NCBI RefSeq assembly: GCF_001742225.1
Contig: NZ_CP017075.1
Span: forward strand, 2,604,001-2,668,000
Source: Novosphingobium resinovorum
GTDB taxonomy: Bacteria > Pseudomonadota > Alphaproteobacteria > Sphingomonadales > Sphingomonadaceae
Direction: 5' to 3'
Length of the DNA: 64,000 nt
The notes under the pieces were generated by a model. It was not told the DNA's origin, did not search any database, and saw nothing but the letters and a program-made list of their open reading frames with translations. The position numbers were made by a program, and so were the translations under genes. Positions 1-6,919 of this stretch are shown here, one piece after another (within the stretch, counting starts at the first letter, position 1; every line of letters starts with the position of its first letter).

Positions 1-128
1 CCGGCCATCATGGTGGCGTGGCGGACCTCTGGCGCAATGGCGACTTCGCCGCGTTTGCGGGCGTCGTCGAGCTTCTTCTGCGTAGGCTCGTGTGTGCGCT
101 GGTCCTTGTCGAGGGCGTCATCGGCCAT
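1..128 (-). CDS. flhB: FlhB, flagellar export gate switch protein (5' part only)
   Basis: Only the first 42 or so codons lie in the window; the gene runs off the left edge. FlhB is the membrane protein of the flagellar type III export gate that switches substrate specificity from hook to filament. The reading from the ATG at 126-128 begins MADDALDKDQRTHEPTQKKL and continues with DDARKRGEVA, the conserved N-terminal FlhB pattern (EPTxKKLxDARKKGxVA). It follows fliR on the same strand with a 1-nt gap, giving the common order fliQ-fliR-flhB. The autocleavage NPTH site would lie outside the window. Confidence 0.93.
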   Translation of the reverse strand, partial: MADDALDKDQRTHEPTQKKLDDARKRGEVAIAPEVRHATMMA

Positions 129-129
129 G

Positions 130-909
130 TCAGAGGGTCCACCCGCTCTGCATGAACGTGGCCATGGCGTTGGCGAAAGCGGTGAGCATCGCCCCCAGCG
201 TCATCGCCAGCACCGAGAGGCCGAGCAGCAGGTTCGCCGGCTGCATGATGAAGAACACCTGGATCGAGGGCGCCACCCGCGCCGCCAACCCCTGCCCCAG
301 ATTGAACAGCATGCCGTAGAGGATCAGCGGCGCGCACAGGCTCAGCCCCAGCGCCGTCGCCTGCCCCATGACCGCGACGGCAAGGTGCGCAAAGTCGGCC
401 GCCGGGGGCATCCCGCCGACCGGGAAGCTGGCGTAGGACTTGAAGATCGAGGCGATCCACAAGTGATGCACGCCCGTCGAGAGGCACACCACGATCGCCG
501 CGACACCGACGAACCGCGCCAGCAGCGGCACCTGCCCGCCCATCGCCGCATCGACCACCAGCGCGGAGGACAACCCCACCTGCTGCGAGGCCAGCGCTCC
601 GGCAATGGCGGCGGCGCTGAACAGGATGCGCACGATCATGCCGAGCGCAAGGCCGATCATGACCTCGCCGATCACCAGCAGCGGCATCGACAGGCCGGAC
701 TGCAGCGCAGGCGTCACGTGCGGCTCCAGCATGCCGTACATCCCGAAGGTGAAGGCCAGCGCCATGACGAGGCGGATCTGCATCGGCAATCCGTCGTCAG
801 AGAAGGCGGGCAGCAGCATGATGACGCTGCCGACGCGGCAGAACAGCAGCAGGAACGCCGCCGTATCGATCGGCAGGCGCAGCAGGGTCGCGAGGTCGAT
901 GGCGTTCAT
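130..909 (-). CDS. fliR: FliR, flagellar export gate membrane protein
   Basis: FliR forms, with FliP and FliQ, the helical core of the flagellar type III export gate in the inner membrane. The 259-residue product starts MNAIDLATLL and has six or so hydrophobic segments, including LLLFCRVGSVIMLLPAFSD near the N terminus, typical of FliR. I chose the ATG at 907-909 rather than an in-frame ATG 27 nt upstream, because the family starts just before the first hydrophobic segment. It lies between fliQ and flhB. About 180 nt separate it from fliQ, and that gap holds an inverted repeat, so the two may be only loosely coupled. Confidence 0.95.
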   Translation of the reverse strand: MNAIDLATLLRLPIDTAAFLLLFCRVGSVIMLLPAFSDDGLPMQIRLVMALAFTFGMYGMLEPHVTPALQSGLSMPLLVIGEVMIGLALGMIVRILFSAAAIAGALASQQVGLSSALVVDAAMGGQVPLLARFVGVAAIVVCLSTGVHHLWIASIFKSYASFPVGGMPPAADFAHLAVAVMGQATALGLSLCAPLILYGMLFNLGQGLAARVAPSIQVFFIMQPANLLLGLSVLAMTLGAMLTAFANAMATFMQSGWTL

Positions 910-939
910 GCGGTCGTGCCCGCGCGGTACACCCAACTG

Positions 940-1023
940 GTCATTCCCGCGAAGGCGGGAACCCAGCTGGTGACATTGCGTGTTGCACCGGCATCAGTTG
1001 GGTCCCCGCCTTCGCGGGGATGA
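940..1023. repeat. Intergenic inverted repeat, family A (GCGAAGGCGGG)
   Basis: Two arms of about 32 nt (940-972 and 993-1023) are reverse complements with few mismatches, built on the core CCCGCGAAGGCGGGAACCCA. The same unit recurs at 6797-6882, 16141-16168 and 24483-24602. It fits a REP-like dispersed palindrome between fliR and fliQ and could form a hairpin in the transcript. Confidence 0.85.
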
Positions 1024-1086
1024 CGGATCGGATTTTGATGCCCCAGCTCTCGCCTATGCGGGCTTCGATCAAGCACGATCTGCGGC

Positions 1087-1350
1087 CTAATGCGCGACGA
1101 TGGCGTCGGCCACGCGGTCCATGAAATTGCTCAGGGCATGGCCGATCATCGGCAGGCTGAGCAGCATCACCACGCCCAGCACCAGCAGCTTGGGCACGAA
1201 AGTCAGCGTCATTTCCTGCACTTGCGTCAGCGCCTGCAGCAGACCGATGAGCACGCCGACGATCAGCGCGGCGATCAGCATCGGCCCGCAGATGGTCAGC
1301 ATCAGCACCAGCGCGGCGCGGGCGAGTTCTATGGCGGCGTCGGGGGTCAT
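1087..1350 (-). CDS. fliQ: FliQ, flagellar export gate membrane protein
   Basis: FliQ is a small two-helix component of the FliPQR core of the flagellar export gate. The 87-residue product begins MTPDAAIELARAALVLMLTI and contains two long hydrophobic helices separated by GLLQALTQVQEMTLTFVPK, the family signature (LLQAxTQIQExTLxFxPK). Length matches the usual 87-90 residues. The ATG at 1348-1350 is chosen. The longer open frame upstream is translated repeat DNA (a palindrome reading LILSLSKDG), so it is not coding. Confidence 0.96.
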   Translation of the reverse strand: MTPDAAIELARAALVLMLTICGPMLIAALIVGVLIGLLQALTQVQEMTLTFVPKLLVLGVVMLLSLPMIGHALSNFMDRVADAIVAH

Positions 1351-1381
1351 GGGGCCATGATCATGGGGCTGTGTGGGCCTC

Positions 1382-1500
1382 CCATCCTTCGACAAGCTCA
1401 GGATGAGCGGAGTGAGCGGAGGATAGGCAAAAGGGTTCCGAGTAAAGGGCCAAAGCCCCCCGACCCCGCTCAAGCTGAGTGCTGAGCTTGTCGAAGCATC
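1382..1500. repeat. Intergenic inverted repeat, family B (CTTCGACAAGCTCAG)
   Basis: Arms at about 1382-1412 (CCTTCGACAAGCTCAGGATG) and 1466-1500 (GCTGAGCTTGTCGAAGC) face each other between fliE and fliQ. The same pair occurs at 3867-3959, 25803-25957 and 45384-45467. It is a dispersed palindrome, not a coding sequence. Confidence 0.85.
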
Positions 1501-1536
1501 GAAGCCCCCCGGACAGGGCGCAACACCCGCTCATCC

Positions 1537-1878
1537 CTAGATCTGCATCTTCATGATGTCGGAGTAGGCCGAGACCACCCGGTCGCGCACCGCCACTACC
1601 GTATCGAGCGCGGTTTCCGCCGCGCCGATGGCGGTGACGACGTCGATCAGGTCGCCCTTGCCGCCGATCTGCTTGATGCTCTGCGTCTCGGCATTGCGCA
1701 GCGCGTCGCCGGTCTGCGAGACCATGCTCTCGACCATCGAGCCGAACCCACCGCCGCTCGGCGCGAGACCGCCGGAGGGCGCAAGGCCGCCACTCTTCTG
1801 TCCGGTATCGGACAGCGGATTGGTGGCCCGGGCCGCCCGGGCGTAAGCGGAAAGCCCGTCGAGGGAGCCGATCGACAT
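1537..1878 (-). CDS. fliE: FliE, MS ring-rod junction protein
   Basis: FliE joins the MS ring to the proximal rod and is the first substrate of the flagellar exporter. The 113-residue product ends SDIMKMQI, close to the family C terminus, and has the central pattern MVSQTGDALRNAETQS followed by AETALDTVVAVRDRVVSAY. It lies 10 nt downstream of flgC, as in many alphaproteobacteria. An oddity is a perfect tandem duplication GGLAPSGGLAPSGG around residue 31, visible in the DNA as a 15-nt direct repeat. It lies in the poorly conserved linker, so function is probably not affected. Confidence 0.93.
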   Translation of the reverse strand: MSIGSLDGLSAYARAARATNPLSDTGQKSGGLAPSGGLAPSGGGFGSMVESMVSQTGDALRNAETQSIKQIGGKGDLIDVVTAIGAAETALDTVVAVRDRVVSAYSDIMKMQI

Positions 1879-1888
1879 TGCCTCGCCC

Positions 1889-2299
1889 TTACTTCAGCAG
1901 ATCGACGGTGCGCATGGTCATGCCGCGCGCCGCCTCGATGGCGTTGAGGTTGGCCTCGTAGGACCGCTGCGCCGCCTTCATGTCGGCGGCCTCGATCAGC
2001 GGATTGACGTTGGGCTGCTCGACATACCCTTGCGCGTCGGCGACGGGATTGCCGGGCTGATAGATGCGACCGAAGGCACTCTTGTCCGCTTCGATAGACT
2101 TCACGGTAACTTGCGTGGCGCCGGTATTCCGATCGACCTCCGCTGCGAAACTGGCGACGCGGCGGCGATAGGGATCGCCCTCGGCCGTCGTGGCGATGGA
2201 GTCCGAATTGGCGAGGTTCTCGGCGATGACGCGCATCCGCAGCGCCTGCGCGCGCAGGCCCGATGCCGAGACGTCGATCGAATTGCCCAGTTCCGCCAC
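1889..2299 (-). CDS. flgC: FlgC, proximal rod protein
   Basis: FlgC is a rod subunit of the flagellar basal body in the periplasm. The motif DVSASGLRAQALRMRVIAEN followed by LANSDS matches the FlgC N terminus (DISASGLxAQRxRMxVIAxNLAN). The C terminus has NPLIEAADMKAAQRSYEANL, also typical. No ATG is available. I prefer the GTG at 2297-2299, which has GGGGA upstream at good spacing. A GTG at 2324-2326 is possible, but it abuts the promoter-like motif at 2326-2335. flgB, usually just upstream, is absent; the neighbour is a divergent fliN. Confidence 0.9.
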   Translation of the reverse strand: MAELGNSIDVSASGLRAQALRMRVIAENLANSDSIATTAEGDPYRRRVASFAAEVDRNTGATQVTVKSIEADKSAFGRIYQPGNPVADAQGYVEQPNVNPLIEAADMKAAQRSYEANLNAIEAARGMTMRTVDLLK

Positions 2300-2325
2300 A
2301 CGTGGTCCCCAGATGCCCTTAACCA

Positions 2326-2384
2326 CCTTATAGGCAACTTTTTCCTAGTGTCGCACTACTCCTATAAACTTTTCCCCTATAAAG
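2326..2384. promoter_or_regulatory. Divergent promoter region with CCTATAA motifs (flgC / fliN)
   Basis: Between flgC and fliN the plus strand carries TCCTATAAA (2360-2368) and CCCTATAAA (2375-2383). The minus strand carries GCCTATAAGG (2326-2335). The motifs lie 24-40 nt before the GTG of fliN and about 27 nt before the preferred GTG of flgC. The same motif recurs ahead of most flagellar operons in the window. The promoter role is inferred. Confidence 0.55.
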
Positions 2385-2407
2385 CTGCCAGTGAAAGGAG
2401 ACGCGCG

Positions 2408-2641
2408 GTGTCCGTCCTCGAAGGCATTCCCATCGACCTGCAGATCGTGCTGGGCTCCACCAGCATCCCGGTCCGCCAGGTGCTCAAGATGAGCCGCGGC
2501 GCGATGATCCAGCTCGACTGCGGGCAGGACGATCCGACGCGCCTCTACGTCAACGACCGCCTCGTCGCCGAGGGCCGCATCCTCGTCAACGGCGAGGCCA
2601 TGTCGCTTGAAATCACCCGTGTGGTCCAGGCCGAGCGCTGA
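2408..2641 (+). CDS. fliN: FliN, flagellar motor switch protein (short form)
   Basis: FliN is a C-ring subunit working with FliM and FliG in rotor assembly and switching. The 77-residue product is essentially a single SpoA domain: GIPIDLQIVLGSTSIPVRQV then RLYVNDRLVAEGRILVNGEA, the FliN signature. Start is the GTG at 2408 with AAGGAG 7 nt upstream. It is at the short end for FliN (often 100-150 residues), lacking the acidic N-terminal extension. The fliO GTG follows after 3 nt, giving a fliN-fliO-fliP operon. Confidence 0.93.
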   Translation: MSVLEGIPIDLQIVLGSTSIPVRQVLKMSRGAMIQLDCGQDDPTRLYVNDRLVAEGRILVNGEAMSLEITRVVQAER

Positions 2642-2644
2642 AAG

Positions 2645-3067
2645 GTGGACCTGTTCTCGCTTGTGCGCATGCTGGGTGCCCTTATGGTCGTGTTGGGTGC
2701 CCTTGTCTGCGCTTTGTGGGCGGTCAAGCGCTACGACCTGACCATGCCGCGCAAGTGGCTGGAAAAGCTGGGTAATACTGGTTCTGACAAGCGTTTGCAG
2801 GTGGTCGAGCGGCTTGCCGTGGACCAGCGCCGCTCGCTGGTGCTGCTGCGCCGTGACGATACCGAATTCAGCGTCCTGATCGGCCCGGAAGGGGTGACGG
2901 TGCTGGACAGCGCGGTCGCTCCGAAGGTGGTCGAGATTGTCAAACAAAATGATGAAAATCAGATATTTGATAAGGAACCGGAAGCACAGAAAGCCTCCTT
3001 CGCGGCCCGCATTCCAGTGCTCCCGGACGTCTGGTTCACGCAGGACGTGAAGACGGAACTGCACTGA
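2645..3067 (+). CDS. fliO: FliO, flagellar export accessory membrane protein
   Basis: FliO is a single-pass inner membrane protein that helps assemble the FliP ring. The 140-residue product starts at a GTG with AAAGG adjacent and opens with one hydrophobic helix (LGALMVVLGALVCALWAVKRY). A basic region and KRLQVVERLAVDQRRSLVLL follow, matching FliO (LxVxExxxLxxxxxLxLV). Its TGA overlaps the ATG of fliP by 1 nt (TGATG), indicating translational coupling. Recognition rests on this pattern and on position between fliN and fliP. Confidence 0.88.
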   Translation: MDLFSLVRMLGALMVVLGALVCALWAVKRYDLTMPRKWLEKLGNTGSDKRLQVVERLAVDQRRSLVLLRRDDTEFSVLIGPEGVTVLDSAVAPKVVEIVKQNDENQIFDKEPEAQKASFAARIPVLPDVWFTQDVKTELH

Positions 3068-3852
3068 TGAGCGCCCCTGCCACCCCTGCCGGTTTCCCCG
3101 GGGAAACCGTGCTTCGGCGCATTCTGGCCGTTCTCGCGGTTCTGGTGGTGCTCGCCCTGCCCGTCGCGGCGATGGCCCAGAGTGCTGGCGCCGCAGGCGC
3201 AGCGAGCGCCCTGACCGGCGGCGGCACGATGTCGGGCCGGGTGCTGCAGCTGGTGATGGTGCTGACGGTGCTCAGCCTGGCGCCAGGCATCCTGATGACG
3301 ATTACCTCGTTCACCCGCATCGTCGTGGCGCTCTCGCTGCTGCGCTCGGGGATGGGCGTGCAGGGCGTGCCGCCCAATCCGATCGTCATTTCGCTGGCGC
3401 TGTTCCTTAGCTTCTTCGTCATGGCGCCGACGTTCGACGCAGCGTGGAAGCAGGGGATGGGGCCCTACAACGCCGGGCAGATCAACGAAACCGAGGCCCT
3501 GTCCCGCGCCAGCAAGCCGTTCCACACCTTCATGCTGAAGCAAGTGCGCGACGACGACGTGAAGCTGTTCGTCAGCCTCTCGGGCAAAGTCCCGAAGAGC
3601 CGCGCGGAACTGCCGATGACGACGCTGATGCCCGCCTTCATGATCTCCGAACTGCGCCGCGCCTTCGAGATCGGCTTCCTGCTGCTGCTGCCGTTCCTGG
3701 TGATCGATCTTGCGGTGGCGGCGGTGCTGATGGCCATGGGCATGATGATGCTGCCGCCCGCGACGGTCTCGCTGCCGATGAAGATCATCTTCTTCGTGCT
3801 GGTCGATGGCTGGGCGCTGGTCGCGGGGTCTCTGGTGAAGAGTTTCGGGTAG
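3067..3852 (+). CDS. fliP: FliP, flagellar export gate membrane protein
   Basis: FliP forms the pentameric core of the flagellar export channel. The 261-residue protein has a cleavable-type signal sequence (RRILAVLAVLVVLALPVAAM then AQ), then SFTRIVVALSLLRSGMGVQG, PPNPIVISLALFLSFFVMAP and a C-terminal MMMLPPATVSLPMKIIFFVL block. All are FliP family signatures. Last gene of the fliN-fliO-fliP operon; a family B palindrome follows immediately. Confidence 0.97.
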   Translation: MSAPATPAGFPGETVLRRILAVLAVLVVLALPVAAMAQSAGAAGAASALTGGGTMSGRVLQLVMVLTVLSLAPGILMTITSFTRIVVALSLLRSGMGVQGVPPNPIVISLALFLSFFVMAPTFDAAWKQGMGPYNAGQINETEALSRASKPFHTFMLKQVRDDDVKLFVSLSGKVPKSRAELPMTTLMPAFMISELRRAFEIGFLLLLPFLVIDLAVAAVLMAMGMMMLPPATVSLPMKIIFFVLVDGWALVAGSLVKSFG

Positions 3853-3866
3853 CGCCTTGCCGCAAG

Positions 3867-3959
3867 GGGCTTCGACAAGCTCAGCCTGAGCGGGTTGAGG
3901 GCGTTTGTCTCCCTGCGCGCGCCCCACACTCCGCTCATCCTGAGCTTGTCGAAGGATGG
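3867..3959. repeat. Intergenic inverted repeat, family B
   Basis: Arms at 3867-3895 (CTTCGACAAGCTCAGCCTGA) and 3930-3959 (TCATCCTGAGCTTGTCGAAG) are near-perfect reverse complements. They lie between the convergent ends of fliP and the fliL-like gene, where they could act as a bidirectional transcription stop. Same unit as at 1382-1500, 25803-25957 and 45384-45467. Confidence 0.85.
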
Positions 3960-3975
3960 GGTTCCAGCGCAGCCC

Positions 3976-4419
3976 CTACCCCGGCGACGCCTTCGTCACC
4001 GCCACGGAGCGTACCGCGTCCTTGCCGTAAACCTCCAGCGCGGCGTCCATCACCACCTTGCGGAAGGCATCGAGCCCCGGCAGCATCCCGTCCGGCCCGC
4101 TGGCCATCGGCGTGCGATAGGTCCGCAGGTTCACCGCGTTCATCAATAGCGGCAGCTTCGCGCCCACTTCCTCGGTCGTGCCCTGCGGCACCTCAAGCTG
4201 GATCTCGAAGGTTTCGTAGCCCGAAAGCCGCCCGTCGGCGAAGACCAGCGGCGCCAGCACTTCCACCGGCGGCACGAACTCGGTCGGGCCTTTGCCGGGC
4301 TTCTTCGCATGGCCCGTCACCAGTTGCGGCGCGAAGTGGAGCACGCCCCAGGCCCCCGCCCCGCCGACGCCGAGCCCCGCCACGGTGGCGAACAGGCCCA
4401 TCACGATGCGCTTGATCAT
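3976..4419 (-). CDS. FliL-like stator-associated membrane protein
   Basis: The 147-residue product has one N-terminal membrane helix (IVMGLFATVAGLGVGGAGAW) followed by a periplasmic domain. The domain has the FliL shape: a beta segment SGYETFEIQLEVPQG, then KLPLLMNAVNLRTYRTPMA and a helix FRKVVMDAALEVYG ending VRSVAVTKA. FliL surrounds the stator and stabilises it. The gene follows motB by 12 nt in a motA-motB-fliL-like operon. A second, more typical FliL is encoded at 20905-21492. Assignment is by pattern, so the exact family is moderately certain. Confidence 0.7.
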   Translation of the reverse strand: MIKRIVMGLFATVAGLGVGGAGAWGVLHFAPQLVTGHAKKPGKGPTEFVPPVEVLAPLVFADGRLSGYETFEIQLEVPQGTTEEVGAKLPLLMNAVNLRTYRTPMASGPDGMLPGLDAFRKVVMDAALEVYGKDAVRSVAVTKASPG

Positions 4420-4431
4420 GCCGCCCTCCGC

Positions 4432-5295
4432 TCAGAACTTGAAGCTGGCGTCATGCGGCAGCGCGCCCGCCTCGGCCATGACGACGATGGTGATGCGGCG
4501 GTTCTCGGGGCGATCGGGCTGGTCGGGATAGACCGGCTCGGTGCCCGCCTTGCCGACGACCTCCGCAAAGCGGTCAGCCGGCAGCCCCGCCGCCACCAGC
4601 GCCGCCCGCGCGGCAAGGGCGCGATCAGCCGAAAGCTGCCAGTTTGCGTCGCTGTTCCCGCCCGCGCCATCGGTATGGCCCTCGATGGCGATGCGCGCGT
4701 CGATCCCGGCAAGCTGCTTCGCCGCCCGCGTCAGCAGCGCCCGCGCGAATTCGTTGAGCTGCGCGGTGCTGCCCTTGAACATCGAACGCTGCGCATTGTC
4801 GACGAGGTGGATACGCATCCCCTCGCGGCTCGGCCGCACGTCGACATTGGCGCGGCCCTGGCTGTCCATCGGCGGCTGCAGCGCGACCTGCATCTCTTGC
4901 GCCATGACGCGCAGCGAAGCCGCGGGCACTTCGGCCGTGCCCCCGCGCGCGGTGCCCACGGTCCCGGCCTCCGATGCGGGCTGCCCTTCAGGCTCTTCCT
5001 TGTCGCCCTGATTGTTGCGCCCGTGGCCGCCCGATCCCGGCTGCATGCCGGGGTCCTTGGTCAGCGTGGTCGCGGGGTTGGCCTTCTCGGAATCGGCGGA
5101 GAAGTATTCGGCAAGGCCCTTGAGCTGCACTTCGTCCGGATTGGCGAGCAGCCACAGCAGCATGAAGAAGGCCATCATCGCGGTCACGAAGTCGGCATAG
5201 GCGACCTTCCATGCGCCGCCATGGTGGCCGCCGCCGACCACCTTCTTGACCTTGCGGATGACGATGGGGCGCTTGTCGTTGCCCTTGGTGGCCAT
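4432..5295 (-). CDS. motB: MotB, flagellar stator protein
   Basis: MotB anchors the stator to peptidoglycan and carries the proton-binding aspartate. The 287-residue protein has a basic cytoplasmic tail, one membrane helix VAYADFVTAMMAFFMLLWLL (residues 31-50, with Asp35 as the ion-binding residue), and a C-terminal OmpA-like domain. That domain includes IAIEGHTDGAG and a downstream ENRRITIVVM strand, the peptidoglycan-binding core. It follows motA by 13 nt. The aspartate and surrounding residues suggest a proton-driven rather than sodium-driven motor (inference). Confidence 0.96.
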   Translation of the reverse strand: MATKGNDKRPIVIRKVKKVVGGGHHGGAWKVAYADFVTAMMAFFMLLWLLANPDEVQLKGLAEYFSADSEKANPATTLTKDPGMQPGSGGHGRNNQGDKEEPEGQPASEAGTVGTARGGTAEVPAASLRVMAQEMQVALQPPMDSQGRANVDVRPSREGMRIHLVDNAQRSMFKGSTAQLNEFARALLTRAAKQLAGIDARIAIEGHTDGAGGNSDANWQLSADRALAARAALVAAGLPADRFAEVVGKAGTEPVYPDQPDRPENRRITIVVMAEAGALPHDASFKF

Positions 5296-5308
5296 GGGTC
5301 AGCGCGCC

Positions 5309-6193
5309 TTAGGCCGGAGCGGCATTGAGCTGTTCCTTCACCGCCTCCAGCGCCGTCTCCATCTCCTGGAAGCTGGGAGCGTAGTTCGACGGCGTCATGC
5401 GGCGGGCCAGTTCGATGGCGATCTCGGTGGGCTGCTCCTGCGCGTGGCCGACGATGGCGGTCTTGACCAGCGTGTAGGGCTTGAAATCAGCGTCGATGAT
5501 CTGCTGCAGCTTCTGCGCGATCGGGCCGACGAGGCAGTAGGCGAGCAGAACGCCGAGGAACGTGCCGACCAGCGCGCCGCCGATCATCGCGCCGAGGATC
5601 TCGGTGGGCTGGTCGATCGAGCTCATAGTCTTGATCACGCCCAGAACCGCCGCGACGATGCCGATCGCGGGCAGGCCGTCGGCCATCATCTGGATCGCGT
5701 GCTGGGGGCCGAGTTCCTCGTGGTGATGGCGCTCCATGTCGCCCTCCATCGCCTCGGCCAGCTGGTGCGGGTCCTCGAAGTTGACGGTCATCATGCGCAG
5801 GTAGTCGCAGATGAACTCGATCAGCTCGTGGTCCGCCAGCAGGCGCGGATAGCGGGAGAACAGCGCGCTTTCCTCCGGCCGGTCGAGATGCGGTTCGATG
5901 GCGTTGGCGCCGCCCTTGCGGAAAGTGGCGAGCAGCGCGAACAGCAGTGCGAGGAGGTCGCGGTAGTCCGCCTCCTTCCAGCGCTCGCCCTTGAACACGC
6001 GGGCGATGCCCTTGCCCGCCTTCTTCAGCGTGGTCATCGAATTGCCCAGCGCGAATGCGCCCAGCGCGGCTCCGCCGATCGCCATCATCTCATGCGGCAG
6101 GGCGTGGAAGATGACGCCCATGCTGCCGCCCGACATCAGGAAGCTGCCGAAGACGCACACCAGAATGACGACGAGGCCGACGATATTGAGCAT
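5309..6193 (-). CDS. motA: MotA, flagellar stator proton channel protein
   Basis: MotA forms the ion channel with MotB and applies torque to FliG. The 294-residue product starts MLNIVGLVVILVCVFGSFLM, with SGGSMGVIFHALPHEMMAIG, and contains the conserved MADGLPAIGIVAAVLGVIKT then GGALVGTFLGVLLAYCLVGP, which are MotA helices 3 and 4. I use the ATG at 6191-6193; the longer frame has no ribosome site. The promoter-like TCCTATAATT lies 48 nt upstream. Stator genes inside the structural cluster are a feature of many polar and lateral systems. Confidence 0.97.
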   Translation of the reverse strand: MLNIVGLVVILVCVFGSFLMSGGSMGVIFHALPHEMMAIGGAALGAFALGNSMTTLKKAGKGIARVFKGERWKEADYRDLLALLFALLATFRKGGANAIEPHLDRPEESALFSRYPRLLADHELIEFICDYLRMMTVNFEDPHQLAEAMEGDMERHHHEELGPQHAIQMMADGLPAIGIVAAVLGVIKTMSSIDQPTEILGAMIGGALVGTFLGVLLAYCLVGPIAQKLQQIIDADFKPYTLVKTAIVGHAQEQPTEIAIELARRMTPSNYAPSFQEMETALEAVKEQLNAAPA

Positions 6194-6240
6194 GGAAATT
6201 TCCGAGAAAGCTATGCCCGCGAGAGACGGGACCTTTGCTG

Positions 6241-6250
6241 AATTATAGGA
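6241..6250 (-). promoter_or_regulatory. TCCTATAAT motif before motA
   Basis: On the minus strand the sequence GCGTCCTATAATTC ends at 6241, 48 nt ahead of the motA ATG. It matches the motif before flbT (CATCCTATAATGG) and others in the cluster. I see no clear -35 element at the expected distance. The promoter role is inferred from position and recurrence. Confidence 0.55.
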
Positions 6251-6316
6251 CGCCGTGCTGCATCGCGGTGGTGGCTCGCGCATTTTTCGCAGGCGCGACC
6301 GGGCGACGGCCGGGCG

Positions 6317-6324
6317 TCCTATAT
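6317..6324 (+). promoter_or_regulatory. TCCTATAT motif before flaF
   Basis: GCGTCCTATATG lies 44 nt before the flaF ATG and shares its first ten bases with the motA-facing motif on the opposite strand 70 nt away. The intergenic region therefore carries one motif for each divergent gene. Confidence 0.5.
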
Positions 6325-6367
6325 GACTCGGGCGACGCTATTTGCCCCACCCCGCCCGGGAGCCCCG

Positions 6368-6736
6368 ATGTCCGTTAACGCCTACGTCCGCGCCCGCAAG
6401 GTCGCCGAGACGCCCCGCAGCACCGAATTCCGGCTGATGACCGAGATCACCGCGCAGATGATCGCCGCGCGCGATGCCGGGTTTTCGGGCGTGCAACTGG
6501 CTCCCGCGCTTCACCGCAACCGCGAGGTCTGGGGCGCCTTCCGCACGCTGTGCATCGATTCCGCCAACGCCCTGCCCGACGAATTGCGCGCCGGGATCAT
6601 CTCGCTGAGCCTGTGGGTGGACAAGTACACCTCGCAGGTCATCACCGGGCGCGAGAGCGTGGACGAACTGATCACCGTCAACCGCACCGTGATGGCCGGG
6701 CTGGCGAACGAGAACGGCGCGGTGCCGGTGGGGTGA
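6368..6736 (+). CDS. flaF: FlaF, flagellin synthesis regulator
   Basis: FlaF works with FlbT in alphaproteobacteria to couple flagellin translation and secretion to hook completion. The 122-residue product starts MSVNAYVRARKVAETPRSTE and contains a central FRTLCIDSANALPDELRAGI followed by ISLSLWVDKYT, the FlaF signature. The ATG at 6368-6370 is preferred over an upstream in-frame ATG, because conservation begins at MSVNAY. It stands alone on the plus strand, about 4.5 kb from its usual partner flbT at 10872-11276. Confidence 0.93.
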   Translation: MSVNAYVRARKVAETPRSTEFRLMTEITAQMIAARDAGFSGVQLAPALHRNREVWGAFRTLCIDSANALPDELRAGIISLSLWVDKYTSQVITGRESVDELITVNRTVMAGLANENGAVPVG

Positions 6737-6796
6737 GGACGTAGCGTGTGAGCACGATGCGCCCGATTGAAATACGTCCCCCTCAATCCCTGTGAA

Positions 6797-6882
6797 GTCA
6801 TCCCCGCGAAGGCGGGGACCCAACTGATGCCGGTGCAACAGGCACCTTCGGGAGATAGGCTCTCGCTTTTGCGGGAATGACG
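6797..6882. repeat. Degenerate inverted repeat, family A
   Basis: The left arm, TCATCCCCGCGAAGGCGGGG then ACCCAACTGATGCCGGTGCA, is nearly identical to the reverse complement of the right arm at 993-1023 and its flank. The right arm here (about 6850-6882) is decayed. It lies between the convergent ends of flaF and the sigma factor gene. Confidence 0.75.
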
Positions 6883-6919
6883 ATGATGGAGTCAGGTGCC
6901 TTCGCCGGCATCGTGACGC

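Noticed and set aside
1351..1473. N-terminal extension of FliQ reading LILSLSKDG
   Set aside because: This is translated family B palindrome; the same peptide arises from that repeat elsewhere, and FliQ starts at MTPDAAIEL.
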